Of a stretch of DNA of 64,000 nucleotides, positions 32,686-40,713 are shown piece by piece. The notes under the pieces were generated by a model, which did not search any database, had not been told where the DNA came from, and was given only the letters and a program-made list of their open reading frames with translations. Positions within the stretch are counted from its first letter, which is position 1; every line of letters begins with the position of its first letter. Made by a program: the position numbers and the translations under genes. Source of the stretch: Streptomyces sp. SDr-06 (GTDB lineage: Bacteria > Actinomycetota > Actinomycetes > Streptomycetales > Streptomycetaceae); NCBI RefSeq assembly GCF_003324565.1, contig NZ_QOLA01000015.1, positions 62,001 through 126,000 of the forward strand, read 5' to 3'.

Positions 32686-33953
32686 TGTACCTGGCGACCA
32701 CCGGTCGCCGGGACGCGCCGCCTCCGTCCGCCCCCGGCGGAGGCCGGCGGCGCGTCCCCGCCACCGTTCTCGCACTCGGGACGGTCAGCCTCGTCACCGA
32801 CATCTCCTCGGAGATGGTCACGGCGGTGCTGCCGCTCTACCTGGTCGTGGGCCTCGGCCTCTCGCCCCTCCAATTCGGCTTCCTGGACGGCCTGTTCAAC
32901 GGCGCTGCCGCCGTCGTACGCCTCCTGGGCGGGCATGCCGCCGACCGCGGCGGGCGGCACAAACGCGTCGCCGGGCTCGGCTACGCCCTCTCCGCCTGCT
33001 CCCGCATCGGACTGCTCCTCGCGGGCGGCGCCACCGGCCAGATCGCGGCGGCGCTCGCGATGGACCGCGTGGGCAAGGGCATCCGCACCGCGCCACGCGA
33101 CGCGCTCATCACCCTGAGCAGCCCGCCGCACCTGCTCGGCCGGGCCTTCGGCGTGCACCGCGCGATGGACACCACGGGCGCGCTGCTCGGCCCGCTCGCC
33201 GCGTTCGCCCTGCTGTGGGCGACGGCGGACGCCTACGACGCGGTGTTCGTGGTCAGCTTCTGCACGGGCCTGCTCGGCGTGCTCCTGCTCGTCCTGAACG
33301 TACCGGCCGACGCCACCCCGAACCAGACCCCAACCCGCGGCGCAGGTAAGCCCTTTGGCTCCCTGCGCGCCGCGGCCTTCCGCCGGGTCCTGTACGCCGC
33401 GGCCCTGCTCGGCGCCGCGACGGTCGGGGACTCCTTCGTCTATCTGCTCCTGCAGCGCGGCCTCGATATCCCGGCCGGCTGGTTCCCGCTGCTTCCCCTC
33501 GGATCCGCGGCGGCGTACCTGCTGCTCGCGATCCCCGCGGGCCGCGTCGCCGACCGCGTCGGGCGCCGACTGCCGTTCCTGTACGGCCATGTCGCACTGC
33601 TCGGCGTGTACGCGCTGCTGCTCGTCCCGGCCGGCGGTCCGGCCCTGGCCCTGGTGCTGCCCGTGCTGATCCTCCTCGGCGTCTTCTACGCGGCGACCGA
33701 CGGCGTCCTCATGGCGCTGGCCGCCCCCGCGCTCCCCGACGGCGGCCGGGCCGGCGGTCTCGCCCTGCTCCAGACCGCCCAGGCACTGACCCGGCTCCTG
33801 GGCACGGCGGGCTTCGGCGCCGCCTGGACGGTGTGGGGGCCGCGCCCCGCGCTGTGGGTGGCGGCCGGCGCGCTGTGCCTGTCCCTGGCGGGCGGCTGGG
33901 CGCTGCTGCCGGGCACCCCGACGCCCCCCGATCCGGAAAGGCCCACCGCATGA
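32685..33953 (+). CDS. MFS transporter, 12 helices
   Basis: A 422-residue membrane protein of the major facilitator superfamily. The first half has SLVTDISSEMVTAVLPLYLV and the loop motif GGHAADRGGRHKRVAGLGYA; the second has IPAGRVADRVGRRLPFLYGH, the repeated motif A. DRVGKGIRTAPRDALI after helix 4 is characteristic of a bacterial branch often described as sugar or drug exporters. The start is shared with the phosphoesterase stop and the end overlaps the TolB-like gene by 4 bp. The substrate is unknown. The context suggests uptake or export of something linked to the secreted phosphoesterase. Confidence 0.9.
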   Translation: MYLATTGRRDAPPPSAPGGGRRRVPATVLALGTVSLVTDISSEMVTAVLPLYLVVGLGLSPLQFGFLDGLFNGAAAVVRLLGGHAADRGGRHKRVAGLGYALSACSRIGLLLAGGATGQIAAALAMDRVGKGIRTAPRDALITLSSPPHLLGRAFGVHRAMDTTGALLGPLAAFALLWATADAYDAVFVVSFCTGLLGVLLLVLNVPADATPNQTPTRGAGKPFGSLRAAAFRRVLYAAALLGAATVGDSFVYLLLQRGLDIPAGWFPLLPLGSAAAYLLLAIPAGRVADRVGRRLPFLYGHVALLGVYALLLVPAGGPALALVLPVLILLGVFYAATDGVLMALAAPALPDGGRAGGLALLQTAQALTRLLGTAGFGAAWTVWGPRPALWVAAGALCLSLAGGWALLPGTPTPPDPERPTA

Positions 33954-34930
33954 AACCCCGCGTGAAACTCGCCGTCGTGGTCGTCGCCGTGCTGCTGCTC
34001 GCCACCGGGTCGCTGGGCTATGTCCTGCACTCTGCACGCCGAGGGCCCCAACAGGCCGCCGCCGACGCCTCGTTCACCCTGGAGGGACCGGGCCTCTACT
34101 TCCGCGACACCGCCACCGGACGCATAGCCCGCCAGCCGCTGGGCGCACCAGGGAGCGCCCGCACCGGCGGCGGCCCGGAGTGCGAACGGTTCTACGCCGC
34201 CGGGGACACCGCGGTGTGCCTGCGCCGGGAGCCCGGGCTGCCGCCGCGCGCGTACGCCCTGATCCTGGACCGGCGGTTGCGCGAGGTGCGCCGGATCGCG
34301 GTGCCCGGCATCCCCAGCCGGGCCCGGGTCTCGGCCTCGGGCCGGATGCTCTCCTGGACCGTGTTCGCGGTCGGCGACTCGTACGCCACCACCGCCTTCT
34401 CCACCCGCACCTCGATCCTGGACCTGCGCACCGGCTACCTCATCAAGTCGATGGAGGAGATCCCTCTCACGCTCGGCGCGGCGCGCTACCACGCGCCCGA
34501 CGTCAACTACTGGGGCGTGACGTTCGCCCGCGACGACAACCGGTTCTACGCGACCCTCTCCACGAAGGGACGGACCTACCTCGTGGAGGGCGACATGGCG
34601 GCCTGGTCGGCCAAGGCCGTGCGGGAGAACGCCGAATGCCCCTCGCTCTCCCCCGACGACACCCGCGTCGCCTTCAAGAAGAAGGTCTCGGACGACCCCC
34701 GCGCGCCCTGGCGGCTGTACGTCCTCGACCTCACGACGCTGCGCGAGCACCCCCTCGCCGAGCAGCGGAGCGTCGACGACCAGGCGGCCTGGCTGGACGA
34801 CCGCACGATCACCTACGCGCTGCCCGGCCGCCGCGGGCGAGCGAGTGACGTGTGGAGCGTCCCGGCCGACGGCAGCGGTACTCCCCGGCTGACCGCGGAA
34901 GGCGCCTCGTCGCCCGCCGCGGTGCGCTGA
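33950..34930 (+). CDS. TolB-like beta-propeller protein, membrane anchored
   Basis: A 326-residue protein with an N-terminal anchor (VKLAVVVVAVLLLATGSLGY) and an extracytoplasmic domain of WD40/PD40-type repeats (SASGRMLSWTVFAVGDSY, YWGVTFARDDNRFYATLS, CPSLSPDDTRVAFKKKV, WLDDRTITYALPG, DVWSVPADGSGTPRLT). Two cysteines (ECERFYAAGDTAVCLRR) may form a disulfide. It overlaps the MFS stop by 4 bp (ATGA) and is the last gene of the operon, 1 bp from the convergent P450. Such propellers usually serve as sensors or protein-protein platforms. Confidence 0.85.
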   Translation: MKPRVKLAVVVVAVLLLATGSLGYVLHSARRGPQQAAADASFTLEGPGLYFRDTATGRIARQPLGAPGSARTGGGPECERFYAAGDTAVCLRREPGLPPRAYALILDRRLREVRRIAVPGIPSRARVSASGRMLSWTVFAVGDSYATTAFSTRTSILDLRTGYLIKSMEEIPLTLGAARYHAPDVNYWGVTFARDDNRFYATLSTKGRTYLVEGDMAAWSAKAVRENAECPSLSPDDTRVAFKKKVSDDPRAPWRLYVLDLTTLREHPLAEQRSVDDQAAWLDDRTITYALPGRRGRASDVWSVPADGSGTPRLTAEGASSPAAVR

Positions 34931-34931
34931 G

Positions 34932-36167
34932 CTACCTTCCGAGGCGCACCGGGATGTCCTGCCAGCCGAACGCGATGAACGACGGCACCTGCCGCAACTC
35001 CTCGGGCTTCACCGCCAGGTGGAGATCGGGGAAGCGGTCGAACAGCGCCGGGAGCGCGGTGAGGGCCTCCATCCGGGCGAGTGGCGCTCCGATGCAGCGG
35101 TGCACGCCGATGCCGAAGGCGAGGTGGTCGTCGGCGCCGCGGGCCGCGTCGAAAGTGTCCGCCCCGGCGCCGTAGTGCCCCGGGTCGAGCCCGGCGGCCG
35201 CGTAGCTGGTGACGATCGCGTCGCCCGCCGGGATGGTCACGCCGTCGACCGTCACGTCGCTGACCGCGAACCGCAGCGGCAGGTTGGCGATCGAGGGGTG
35301 CACCCGGAGCGTCTCGTCGACGACGGCGCCCCAGCTCGTGGCCCCCGAGCGGACGGCCGCGAGTTGAGCGGGATCGCTCAGGAGCGCGACGACGGCGTTG
35401 CCGATGAGGTTGACGGTGGTCTCGAACCCGGCGCCGATGACCAGGAGCAGCGTGTGGACCAGTTCGTCGGCGCCGAGCCGGTCGCCGTCCTCGTTGCGCA
35501 CCTTGATCAGCTCGGTCGTCAGGTCGTCACCGGGCCGCTCGGTCTTGTACGCGACGAGGGCCGGGAGGACGGTGGCGATCTGCTCCTGCACGAAGGCGGC
35601 GTGCCGGGGGCTGGGGTCGGAGGTGTCCATGATGGCGGCGATCAGCCGGCCGGCGGCCTCGGTCAAGTGGTCCGGCACGCCGCAGAGTTCGCAGATGAGC
35701 CGCATCGGCAGCGGGTGGGCGTACCCCGCCTTGAGGTCGACCGGGCCCCCGGAGGCGGCGGCTCGGGCGAGCCCGTCGAGGAGGTCGGCGGTGATGCTCT
35801 CGACCCGGCTGCGCATCGCCTCGGTGCGTCGGGCGGTGAAGCTGGGGGCGACGAGCCTGCGCAGCCGAGTGTGGTCGGGCCCGTAGCTGGAGAGCATGTT
35901 GATCACACCGACCCAGCCCAGGATCCAGCCCCAGTCGGGGTGTTGGCCCAGCTCGGGCCACAGCGCCCAGTGCCGGCGCGGGTCCTTGCTGATCCGGGGG
36001 TCGAGGATCAGTGTCCTGAGGGTGTCGTAGCGGGTGGGCGCCCAGGCGGGGATGCCGCCGGGCAGGGTGATCGCGACGATCGGGCCGAGGGCGCGCAGAC
36101 GGGCGCTCTCGGCGGCTATGTCCGACCCGAACGGATCGAGGGGCACGCGGCTGGGCACGGTGGTCAT
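34932..36167 (-). CDS. Cytochrome P450
   Basis: A 411-residue soluble bacterial P450. It shows the heme loop LAFGIGVHRCIGAPLARME (Cys about 355), the I-helix oxygen-activation motif VIGAGFETTVN with the acid and Thr present, and the K-helix ExxR in VVDETLRVHPSIANLPLR. All catalytic elements are intact. No ferredoxin, ferredoxin reductase, conservon or biosynthetic gene is adjacent, so redox partner and substrate are unknown. It is convergent with the TolB-like gene, with 1 bp between stops. The nearest upstream gene is the binding-protein homologue. Confidence 0.93.
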   Translation of the reverse strand: MTTVPSRVPLDPFGSDIAAESARLRALGPIVAITLPGGIPAWAPTRYDTLRTLILDPRISKDPRRHWALWPELGQHPDWGWILGWVGVINMLSSYGPDHTRLRRLVAPSFTARRTEAMRSRVESITADLLDGLARAAASGGPVDLKAGYAHPLPMRLICELCGVPDHLTEAAGRLIAAIMDTSDPSPRHAAFVQEQIATVLPALVAYKTERPGDDLTTELIKVRNEDGDRLGADELVHTLLLVIGAGFETTVNLIGNAVVALLSDPAQLAAVRSGATSWGAVVDETLRVHPSIANLPLRFAVSDVTVDGVTIPAGDAIVTSYAAAGLDPGHYGAGADTFDAARGADDHLAFGIGVHRCIGAPLARMEALTALPALFDRFPDLHLAVKPEELRQVPSFIAFGWQDIPVRLGR

Positions 36168-36282
36168 CGTCTGTCTCTCCTGACTGCCAACAGGGGCAAC
36201 GGCCGCGCACGCACGGCCGTTGAAGGGCCCGGCACCCAGGTCCCGCGGGGCGCCCCCGGGTCGCCGGAGCTCCGCCGCGCGC

Positions 36283-37146
36283 TCACACTCCTTCCAGCGC
36301 GTCGGCGACCTCTTCGAGGAAGGCCGCGTGGGCGCGGGCGCTGAACGGGGACTCCGGGTTCCAGGGCACGATGCGGGCCGCGCCCTCCAGGGCGCGCCAC
36401 GACGGATCGGAGCGCAGGGCGTCCAGCGGCGCGGCGTTGGACCGGATGTCCACGAGGGCTGTGGCGGGCCGCAGTTCGGCCGCGGCCGCCCACGCCGTCG
36501 TGCGCCAGCTGGCGCCTGCCCCCTCCCCCGGCTCGATCAGATCCACGCCGTGCTCGGCGAGGTCCCGCAGCTGCGGCCAGGCCCGGGGCCGCGCCAGATG
36601 GACTTCGTCCGGGCCCGCCGGGGACAGCGCGAGGACGCGAGGACGCGGCGCGCGCGAGGACACCGCACGCAGGCGGTCCCCGGCCGCGGTCAGGGCCGTC
36701 TCGTCCTCGGCCGGGGCCCCCAGCGACCGCGCCAGCTCGGCGAACCGGCCCCTTATACGCGCGAGCGTGCGGGTCTGCCCCACGTCGAGCACCGCGACCG
36801 GGACGTGTTCCTCCAGGTGCTTGGCCTTCTCGGGGGCGAGCCCGTACACCTGACCGCCGCCGTAGCTGACGGCGACGACGAGGTCCGGGCGGGCCGCGAG
36901 CAGGGCCTCGACGCCGAGGTCGCCTCCCGCTCCCAGATAGCCGACCTCGTCCGGATCGAGCGCGCCCCACTTGGCCGGGTCGGGGTCCGTGCCGTCGTGG
37001 AAGGACCCGAACACCGCCACCGGCCGGATCCCCAGGTCCTCCAGGGTGGCCCCGGCCTGGATGTAGGCCACCACGCGGGACGGGGGCGCCGCCGCCGTCG
37101 ACACCTGTTCGCGGTCGTCCGAGAATCGCCAGGCCCTCTGCTCCAT
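36283..37146 (-). CDS. Siderophore-type ABC substrate-binding protein homologue without a signal peptide
   Basis: A 287-residue protein of the TroA/FepB-like helical-backbone fold. VVAYIQAGATLEDLGIRPVA, GALDPDEVGYLGAGGDLGVE and LLAARPDLVVAVSYGG are typical of iron-siderophore binding lobes, as are the late ALVDIRSNAAPLDAL and SPFSARAHAAFLEEVADALE. The ATG at 37146 gives MEQRAWRFSDDRE, with no signal peptide or lipobox. The open frame further upstream is low-complexity and also lacks one. No ABC permease or ATPase is adjacent. A cytosolic role, such as intracellular ferri-siderophore handling, is possible. Confidence 0.75.
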   Translation of the reverse strand: MEQRAWRFSDDREQVSTAAAPPSRVVAYIQAGATLEDLGIRPVAVFGSFHDGTDPDPAKWGALDPDEVGYLGAGGDLGVEALLAARPDLVVAVSYGGGQVYGLAPEKAKHLEEHVPVAVLDVGQTRTLARIRGRFAELARSLGAPAEDETALTAAGDRLRAVSSRAPRPRVLALSPAGPDEVHLARPRAWPQLRDLAEHGVDLIEPGEGAGASWRTTAWAAAAELRPATALVDIRSNAAPLDALRSDPSWRALEGAARIVPWNPESPFSARAHAAFLEEVADALEGV

Positions 37147-37515
37147 GACGTCTTCCGCCCCCCTGTGCGCACGTGTTGCCGGTTCGTGCGAAGCCGCACC
37201 CACGCTTGACTGCCCAACGCGCGGTGACGTCACGCCAGTTCCCGCCGTGCGCCGCCAACTGTCCCTCAGCTCAGCCCACTTGGGGTGGTCGGCACCAGTA
37301 CGGAGTGCGCCGTTTCCGCGGCGCTCCCGCGGGACGGGCCGACCGGCGCGCGGCCGGGCGCCGGGCGCCGCGATCGTCGGGCTGTACTGGGCGGACCCGC
37401 CCGAACGGGACTCGTCCCGCCCTACCCACGGGTACCGGCCGTTTCGAGCCGTCCGCCCACCCCGCCGGGCGGAAAGGGGCGACGGGCGGCGCGGCAACTT
37501 CTACTCTGCGAGCCC
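37147..37515. other. Divergent non-coding region
   Basis: 369 bp, very GC-rich, with no credible gene. A TACTCT box at 37502-37507 sits 8 nt before the ATG of the secreted protein at 37516, which has no ribosome site. The arrangement fits a leaderless transcript. No convincing -35 is visible. Confidence 0.4.
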
Positions 37516-38031
37516 ATGAACACGACACGCCTCGTAGGTCTCGGCCTCGCCGTGGTCCTGTCATGCGTCGGCGCCCTGCTGTTCAGCGTGGAGATCCCGG
37601 CGAACGCCGACACGGCCGACCTCACATACGCCACCGACACGGCGACGGTCGTCCCCGGCTCCACCGTGGACCTGACGATGACGCTCACCAACACGCAGAC
37701 GACCGGCATCCGGTTCGTCTACCAGTCGATCCAGCCGACCTGGGACACCGCCCGGCAGGGCGACCTCAAGTACACCCTGGTGGCCTGCGACGCGGCGGGT
37801 GATCCCTGCAAGGACACGGCCAGGCTGGGCCTCGACTACGCGGTCCCGCTGGCCCCCGGCGCGAGCCGCACGGTCACACTGACCTACCGCGTCGCCCCGG
37901 ACTCCGCGTGCGGGCGGACCCTGAGCTTCTCCTCGTACCTCTACTACGAGTACGGCGGCGGCCTGTACTCCACGAGCGACACCTACCAGAGCCCGGAGAT
38001 CCGGGTCGCGTGCCCGCCCCCGCACGGCTGA
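37516..38031 (+). CDS. Secreted beta-sandwich-like protein of unknown function
   Basis: A 171-residue exported protein. The signal peptide LVGLGLAVVLSCVGALLFSV ends near PANADT. The mature part reads as one immunoglobulin-like beta-sandwich (TVVPGSTVDLTMTLTNTQTT, PLAPGASRTVTLTYRVAP) with four cysteines, probably two disulfides (VACDAAGDPC; a third after APDSA; a fourth near the C-terminus). I do not recognise a named family. There is no ribosome site, and a TACTCT box 8 nt before the ATG suggests leaderless translation. It converges with the chaplin gene, with a terminator between them. Confidence 0.7.
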   Translation: MNTTRLVGLGLAVVLSCVGALLFSVEIPANADTADLTYATDTATVVPGSTVDLTMTLTNTQTTGIRFVYQSIQPTWDTARQGDLKYTLVACDAAGDPCKDTARLGLDYAVPLAPGASRTVTLTYRVAPDSACGRTLSFSSYLYYEYGGGLYSTSDTYQSPEIRVACPPPHG

Positions 38032-38050
38032 GCCGTGCCGTGGCATGGCC

Positions 38051-38078
38051 GTGACCCCGGCATCCGCGCCGGGGCCAC
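38051..38078. terminator. Bidirectional hairpin between the secreted protein and chaplin genes
   Basis: The arms GTGACCCCGG (38051-38060) and CCGGGGCCAC (38069-38078) pair with one mismatch around an 8-nt loop, 20 bp after the forward stop and 17 bp after the chaplin stop on the other strand. Confidence 0.6.
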
Positions 38079-38094
38079 GACTCCTTCGCGCGCG

Positions 38095-38760
38095 CTATCG
38101 CGTGGCGCCGCGGAACCTGCGGTAGAGGATTCCGCCGCTCAGGAGCAGGGCGGCGGAGGCGGGGACGGCCAGGCCCATCCCGTCAGCGCCGGTGTGGGCC
38201 AGGGTGGCCGCCCGCGGCACGGTCAGCACGGGGGTCGCGGGGGCGGCCGGAGCCGGGGCGGGCGCCGGGTGCGTGGCGGGCGGCGCGGCGGGGTGGTGCC
38301 GGACCGGCGTGGACCCGTTGGTCGCGGTGTTGCCGACGGCCGGGTTCAGGACGCCGACGACGCTGACCGAGTTCCCGGAGATGTTGACGGGGAGGTCGAC
38401 GGGGAGCTGGAGGCCGTTGCCGGAGAGCACGCCCGGCGAATCCTTTCCGCGTCCGGTCGCGGTGGCTCCGCCGGTGTTGCCCGAGTGCGCGGACCCGCCC
38501 TTGGCGTCGTGGTGGCCGCCCGAGCGGTTGGCGCAGGTGTTGCCCGCGCTGGGGTTGAGCAGCCCGAGCACGTCGACGGTGTTTCCGCACACGTTGACCG
38601 GGACGTGCACCGGAAGCTGCACGGCGTTGCCCGCCAGCACGCCCGGGGAGGAGTCAGCACTGCCGTCGGCGCTGGAGTCCGCGTAGGCGTAGCCGGCCGC
38701 GGCCAGCACACCGCCCGTGGCCACCGCCGTGACCAGGCCTTTCATGGCGACCCGTCTCAT
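38095..38760 (-). CDS. Long chaplin with two chaplin domains and sortase signal
   Basis: A 221-residue surface protein. The signal peptide is MKGLVTAVATGGVLAAAGYA, ending at YADS. Chaplin domain 1 (about 38-78) begins SPGVLAGNAVQLPVHVPVNV and contains the usual two cysteines (NVCGNTVDV and GNTCAN). Domain 2 (about 106-146) begins SPGVLSGNGLQLPVDLPVNI, but both cysteine positions are Ser and Ala. A Pro/Ala linker leads to the sorting signal LAHTG, a hydrophobic anchor and the basic tail RRFRGATR, matching class E sortase substrates (LAxTG). Long chaplins anchor the amyloid-like hydrophobic layer of aerial hyphae and spores. The ATG at 38760 follows GGCAGGAAA. Confidence 0.95.
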   Translation of the reverse strand: MRRVAMKGLVTAVATGGVLAAAGYAYADSSADGSADSSPGVLAGNAVQLPVHVPVNVCGNTVDVLGLLNPSAGNTCANRSGGHHDAKGGSAHSGNTGGATATGRGKDSPGVLSGNGLQLPVDLPVNISGNSVSVVGVLNPAVGNTATNGSTPVRHHPAAPPATHPAPAPAPAAPATPVLTVPRAATLAHTGADGMGLAVPASAALLLSGGILYRRFRGATR

Positions 38761-39054
38761 TGGTTTCCTGCCTTCCGGAGTTCGACGCGGGCCACTCGCC
38801 CGCACCGCCATCAACGCCGGATCGACTGGATGGGTTATGCCTAATACGCCTTTCACCCCATCGAGTGGCCTGATTATCGATTTGAACCAGCCCTGTCGGT
38901 TTCAGGTGTTAAGCACCCATATATACCTGCGCGACAAGGCGCCGCACACCTGGTCGAATGGGTCCCGGGGGCGGGCCCCGGCCCGCGTGCGCCCCATGGC
39001 AAGATCGAGCGGAGGTCGGTGGGGAGTCCCTGGCCGGAGCGGGTCTGGGAGTTG

Positions 39055-39864
39055 ATGGTGCGCGGGGACACGGAAGCCCGGGTGCGGGCGGCGGGACCGG
39101 AGCCGGCCGTCGTGGAAGTGCTGCGCCCCGTCGCCGCCCCGGTGGCCCGGCCGGCCGGCCGAGCCGAACGCAGCCTCAAGCGCTTCGTACGTTTCCTCGG
39201 GCGGAACCTGCTCCGCGAGTTCCGCGCCATCGTGGTCCAGCCCGTGCGCGCCCTCGTGCGGCACGGCCTGTCGGGCGTCCTCATCGCGATCGTCGCCTCC
39301 GCGGCGGTGCTCTCCCTGCACGCCGTCGACCAGTACCGCACCGGGGCGACGCTGGTGCGGCTCACCTCGCACGTCCGGGGCGACATCCCGCTCCTGCTCG
39401 TGCTGCTCCGCACGCCGCTCTCGCTGTTCGTCCCGGCCCGCGATCTGCCCGCCCTGCCCGGCATCCCCGTGCTGTTCATCGGGTTCGCGCTGGCCCAGCT
39501 GGTGCTCGGGCGCACCCGGACGCTGGTGGTCGCCTACGCCGTCTCGCTCGCGGGCACGCTCAGCGCCCGCGTCATGATCGCCGTGGGGCCCCGGTGGTGG
39601 GGGCTTCCGCCGGAGGCGGCCCATGTCATCGACACCGGGGCGTCCGCCGCGGTGGTCGGCCTGTTCGCCCACATCGCCACGGTCAAGCGGGCGCCCGTGC
39701 TGTTCCTGTTCGCCGTCACCCCCACCGTGATCCGCTCCTTCGAGAAGCCGAACCTGGCGGGCCGCGAACACATCGTCGCGATCACCGTCGCCGTGCTCCT
39801 GGGCTTCCTCGCCACCCGCAGGGCCGGTAAGGCGCAGCCGCCCGCCGTCGAGCGCCCGGCCTGA
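39055..39864 (+). CDS. Rhomboid-like integral membrane protein
   Basis: A 269-residue protein (281 if the GTG at 39019 is used; both have a plausible ribosome site). The N-terminal 70 residues are basic. About six hydrophobic segments follow, with the rhomboid-like region IPVLFIGFALAQLVLGRTRT, and DTGASAAVVGLFAHIATVKR in place of the GASG active-site loop. The loop has Ser but lacks the final Gly, so proteolysis is uncertain. Streptomyces has several such rhomboid-like proteins of unknown role. The gene converges with the MgtC gene (17 bp between stops). Confidence 0.75.
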   Translation: MVRGDTEARVRAAGPEPAVVEVLRPVAAPVARPAGRAERSLKRFVRFLGRNLLREFRAIVVQPVRALVRHGLSGVLIAIVASAAVLSLHAVDQYRTGATLVRLTSHVRGDIPLLLVLLRTPLSLFVPARDLPALPGIPVLFIGFALAQLVLGRTRTLVVAYAVSLAGTLSARVMIAVGPRWWGLPPEAAHVIDTGASAAVVGLFAHIATVKRAPVLFLFAVTPTVIRSFEKPNLAGREHIVAITVAVLLGFLATRRAGKAQPPAVERPA

Positions 39865-39881
39865 GAGGCGTCCGGCCTCCC

Positions 39882-40601
39882 TCACTCGTCCTGGTCGCCC
39901 TCGCGGTTGCAGGCCACCACCCCCGCCACGTCAGCGAACCGCGCGGTGAGGGCGCCCAGGTCGCCGCGGCCGACCGCCGAGACCAGGACCTCCGCCGTGT
40001 CCCCGACGCCGCCCGCCCTGAGCATCTGCAGCCCCGCGACGGTGAACCCGGCACGCTCGCACTGCTCCATGACCTCCCGCACGAGCCCGGGCCGCTGCTC
40101 GTACGTGATCCGGAAGGTCGTCGCCACGGACCGCATCGCGGGCAGCCGGTGGACGAGGGGGCGCACCGCGTAGGCGACGACGAAGTACGCGGCCGTCGCC
40201 AGGACCGAGAGCAGCGGCAGCCCCGCCGCGGCGGCCGCGCCCACGGCCGCCGTCAGCCAGATCGTCGCCGCCGTGGTGAGGCCCTGGACCGATCCGCGGT
40301 GCACGAAGATGACCCCGGCGCCGATGAAGCCGACCCCCGACACGATCTGCGCCGTCACCCGGGACGGGTCGAGCTCGACCGTCCCGGCGTTCAGGACGTC
40401 GGTGAAGCCGTACTTGCTCACCAGGGTGAACAGGGCCGCCCCGACGCCGACCGTGGTGTACGTGCGCAGCCCGGCGGCCTTCTGCCGGATCTCCCGCTCC
40501 AGGCCGATGGCCGCCGAGAGGAGGAACGCCAGGCCGAACTCGCCGGCCTGGAGCCAGCCCTGCCCGCTCGGCTCCAGCACCCCGGCCGCCCATGAGTCCA
40601 T
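39882..40601 (-). CDS. MgtC/SapB-family membrane protein
   Basis: A 239-residue protein. The N-terminal MgtC domain has GLAFLLSAAIGLEREIRQKA, AGLRTYTTVGVGAALFTLVS and VGFIGAGVIFVHRGSVQGLT with TAATIWLTAAVG, all diagnostic. The last 80 residues (TTFRITYEQRPGLVREVMEQ and onward) form an ACT-like cytoplasmic domain. MgtC proteins support growth at low magnesium or low pH, in part through inhibition of the ATP synthase; whether this one does so is not shown. The ATG at 40601 has GGGGCAGGGG upstream. Single-gene unit. Confidence 0.92.
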   Translation of the reverse strand: MDSWAAGVLEPSGQGWLQAGEFGLAFLLSAAIGLEREIRQKAAGLRTYTTVGVGAALFTLVSKYGFTDVLNAGTVELDPSRVTAQIVSGVGFIGAGVIFVHRGSVQGLTTAATIWLTAAVGAAAAAGLPLLSVLATAAYFVVAYAVRPLVHRLPAMRSVATTFRITYEQRPGLVREVMEQCERAGFTVAGLQMLRAGGVGDTAEVLVSAVGRGDLGALTARFADVAGVVACNREGDQDE

Positions 40602-40713
40602 CCCCTGCCCCTTCCCGCTCAGGCCACGCCAACCGCACGAACAGGCTCTCCCTACCCATACAGCCACATTCCATGACGCCGCGCCCGTGCGGGTTCCCCG
40701 GGCCCGGGGGTCG

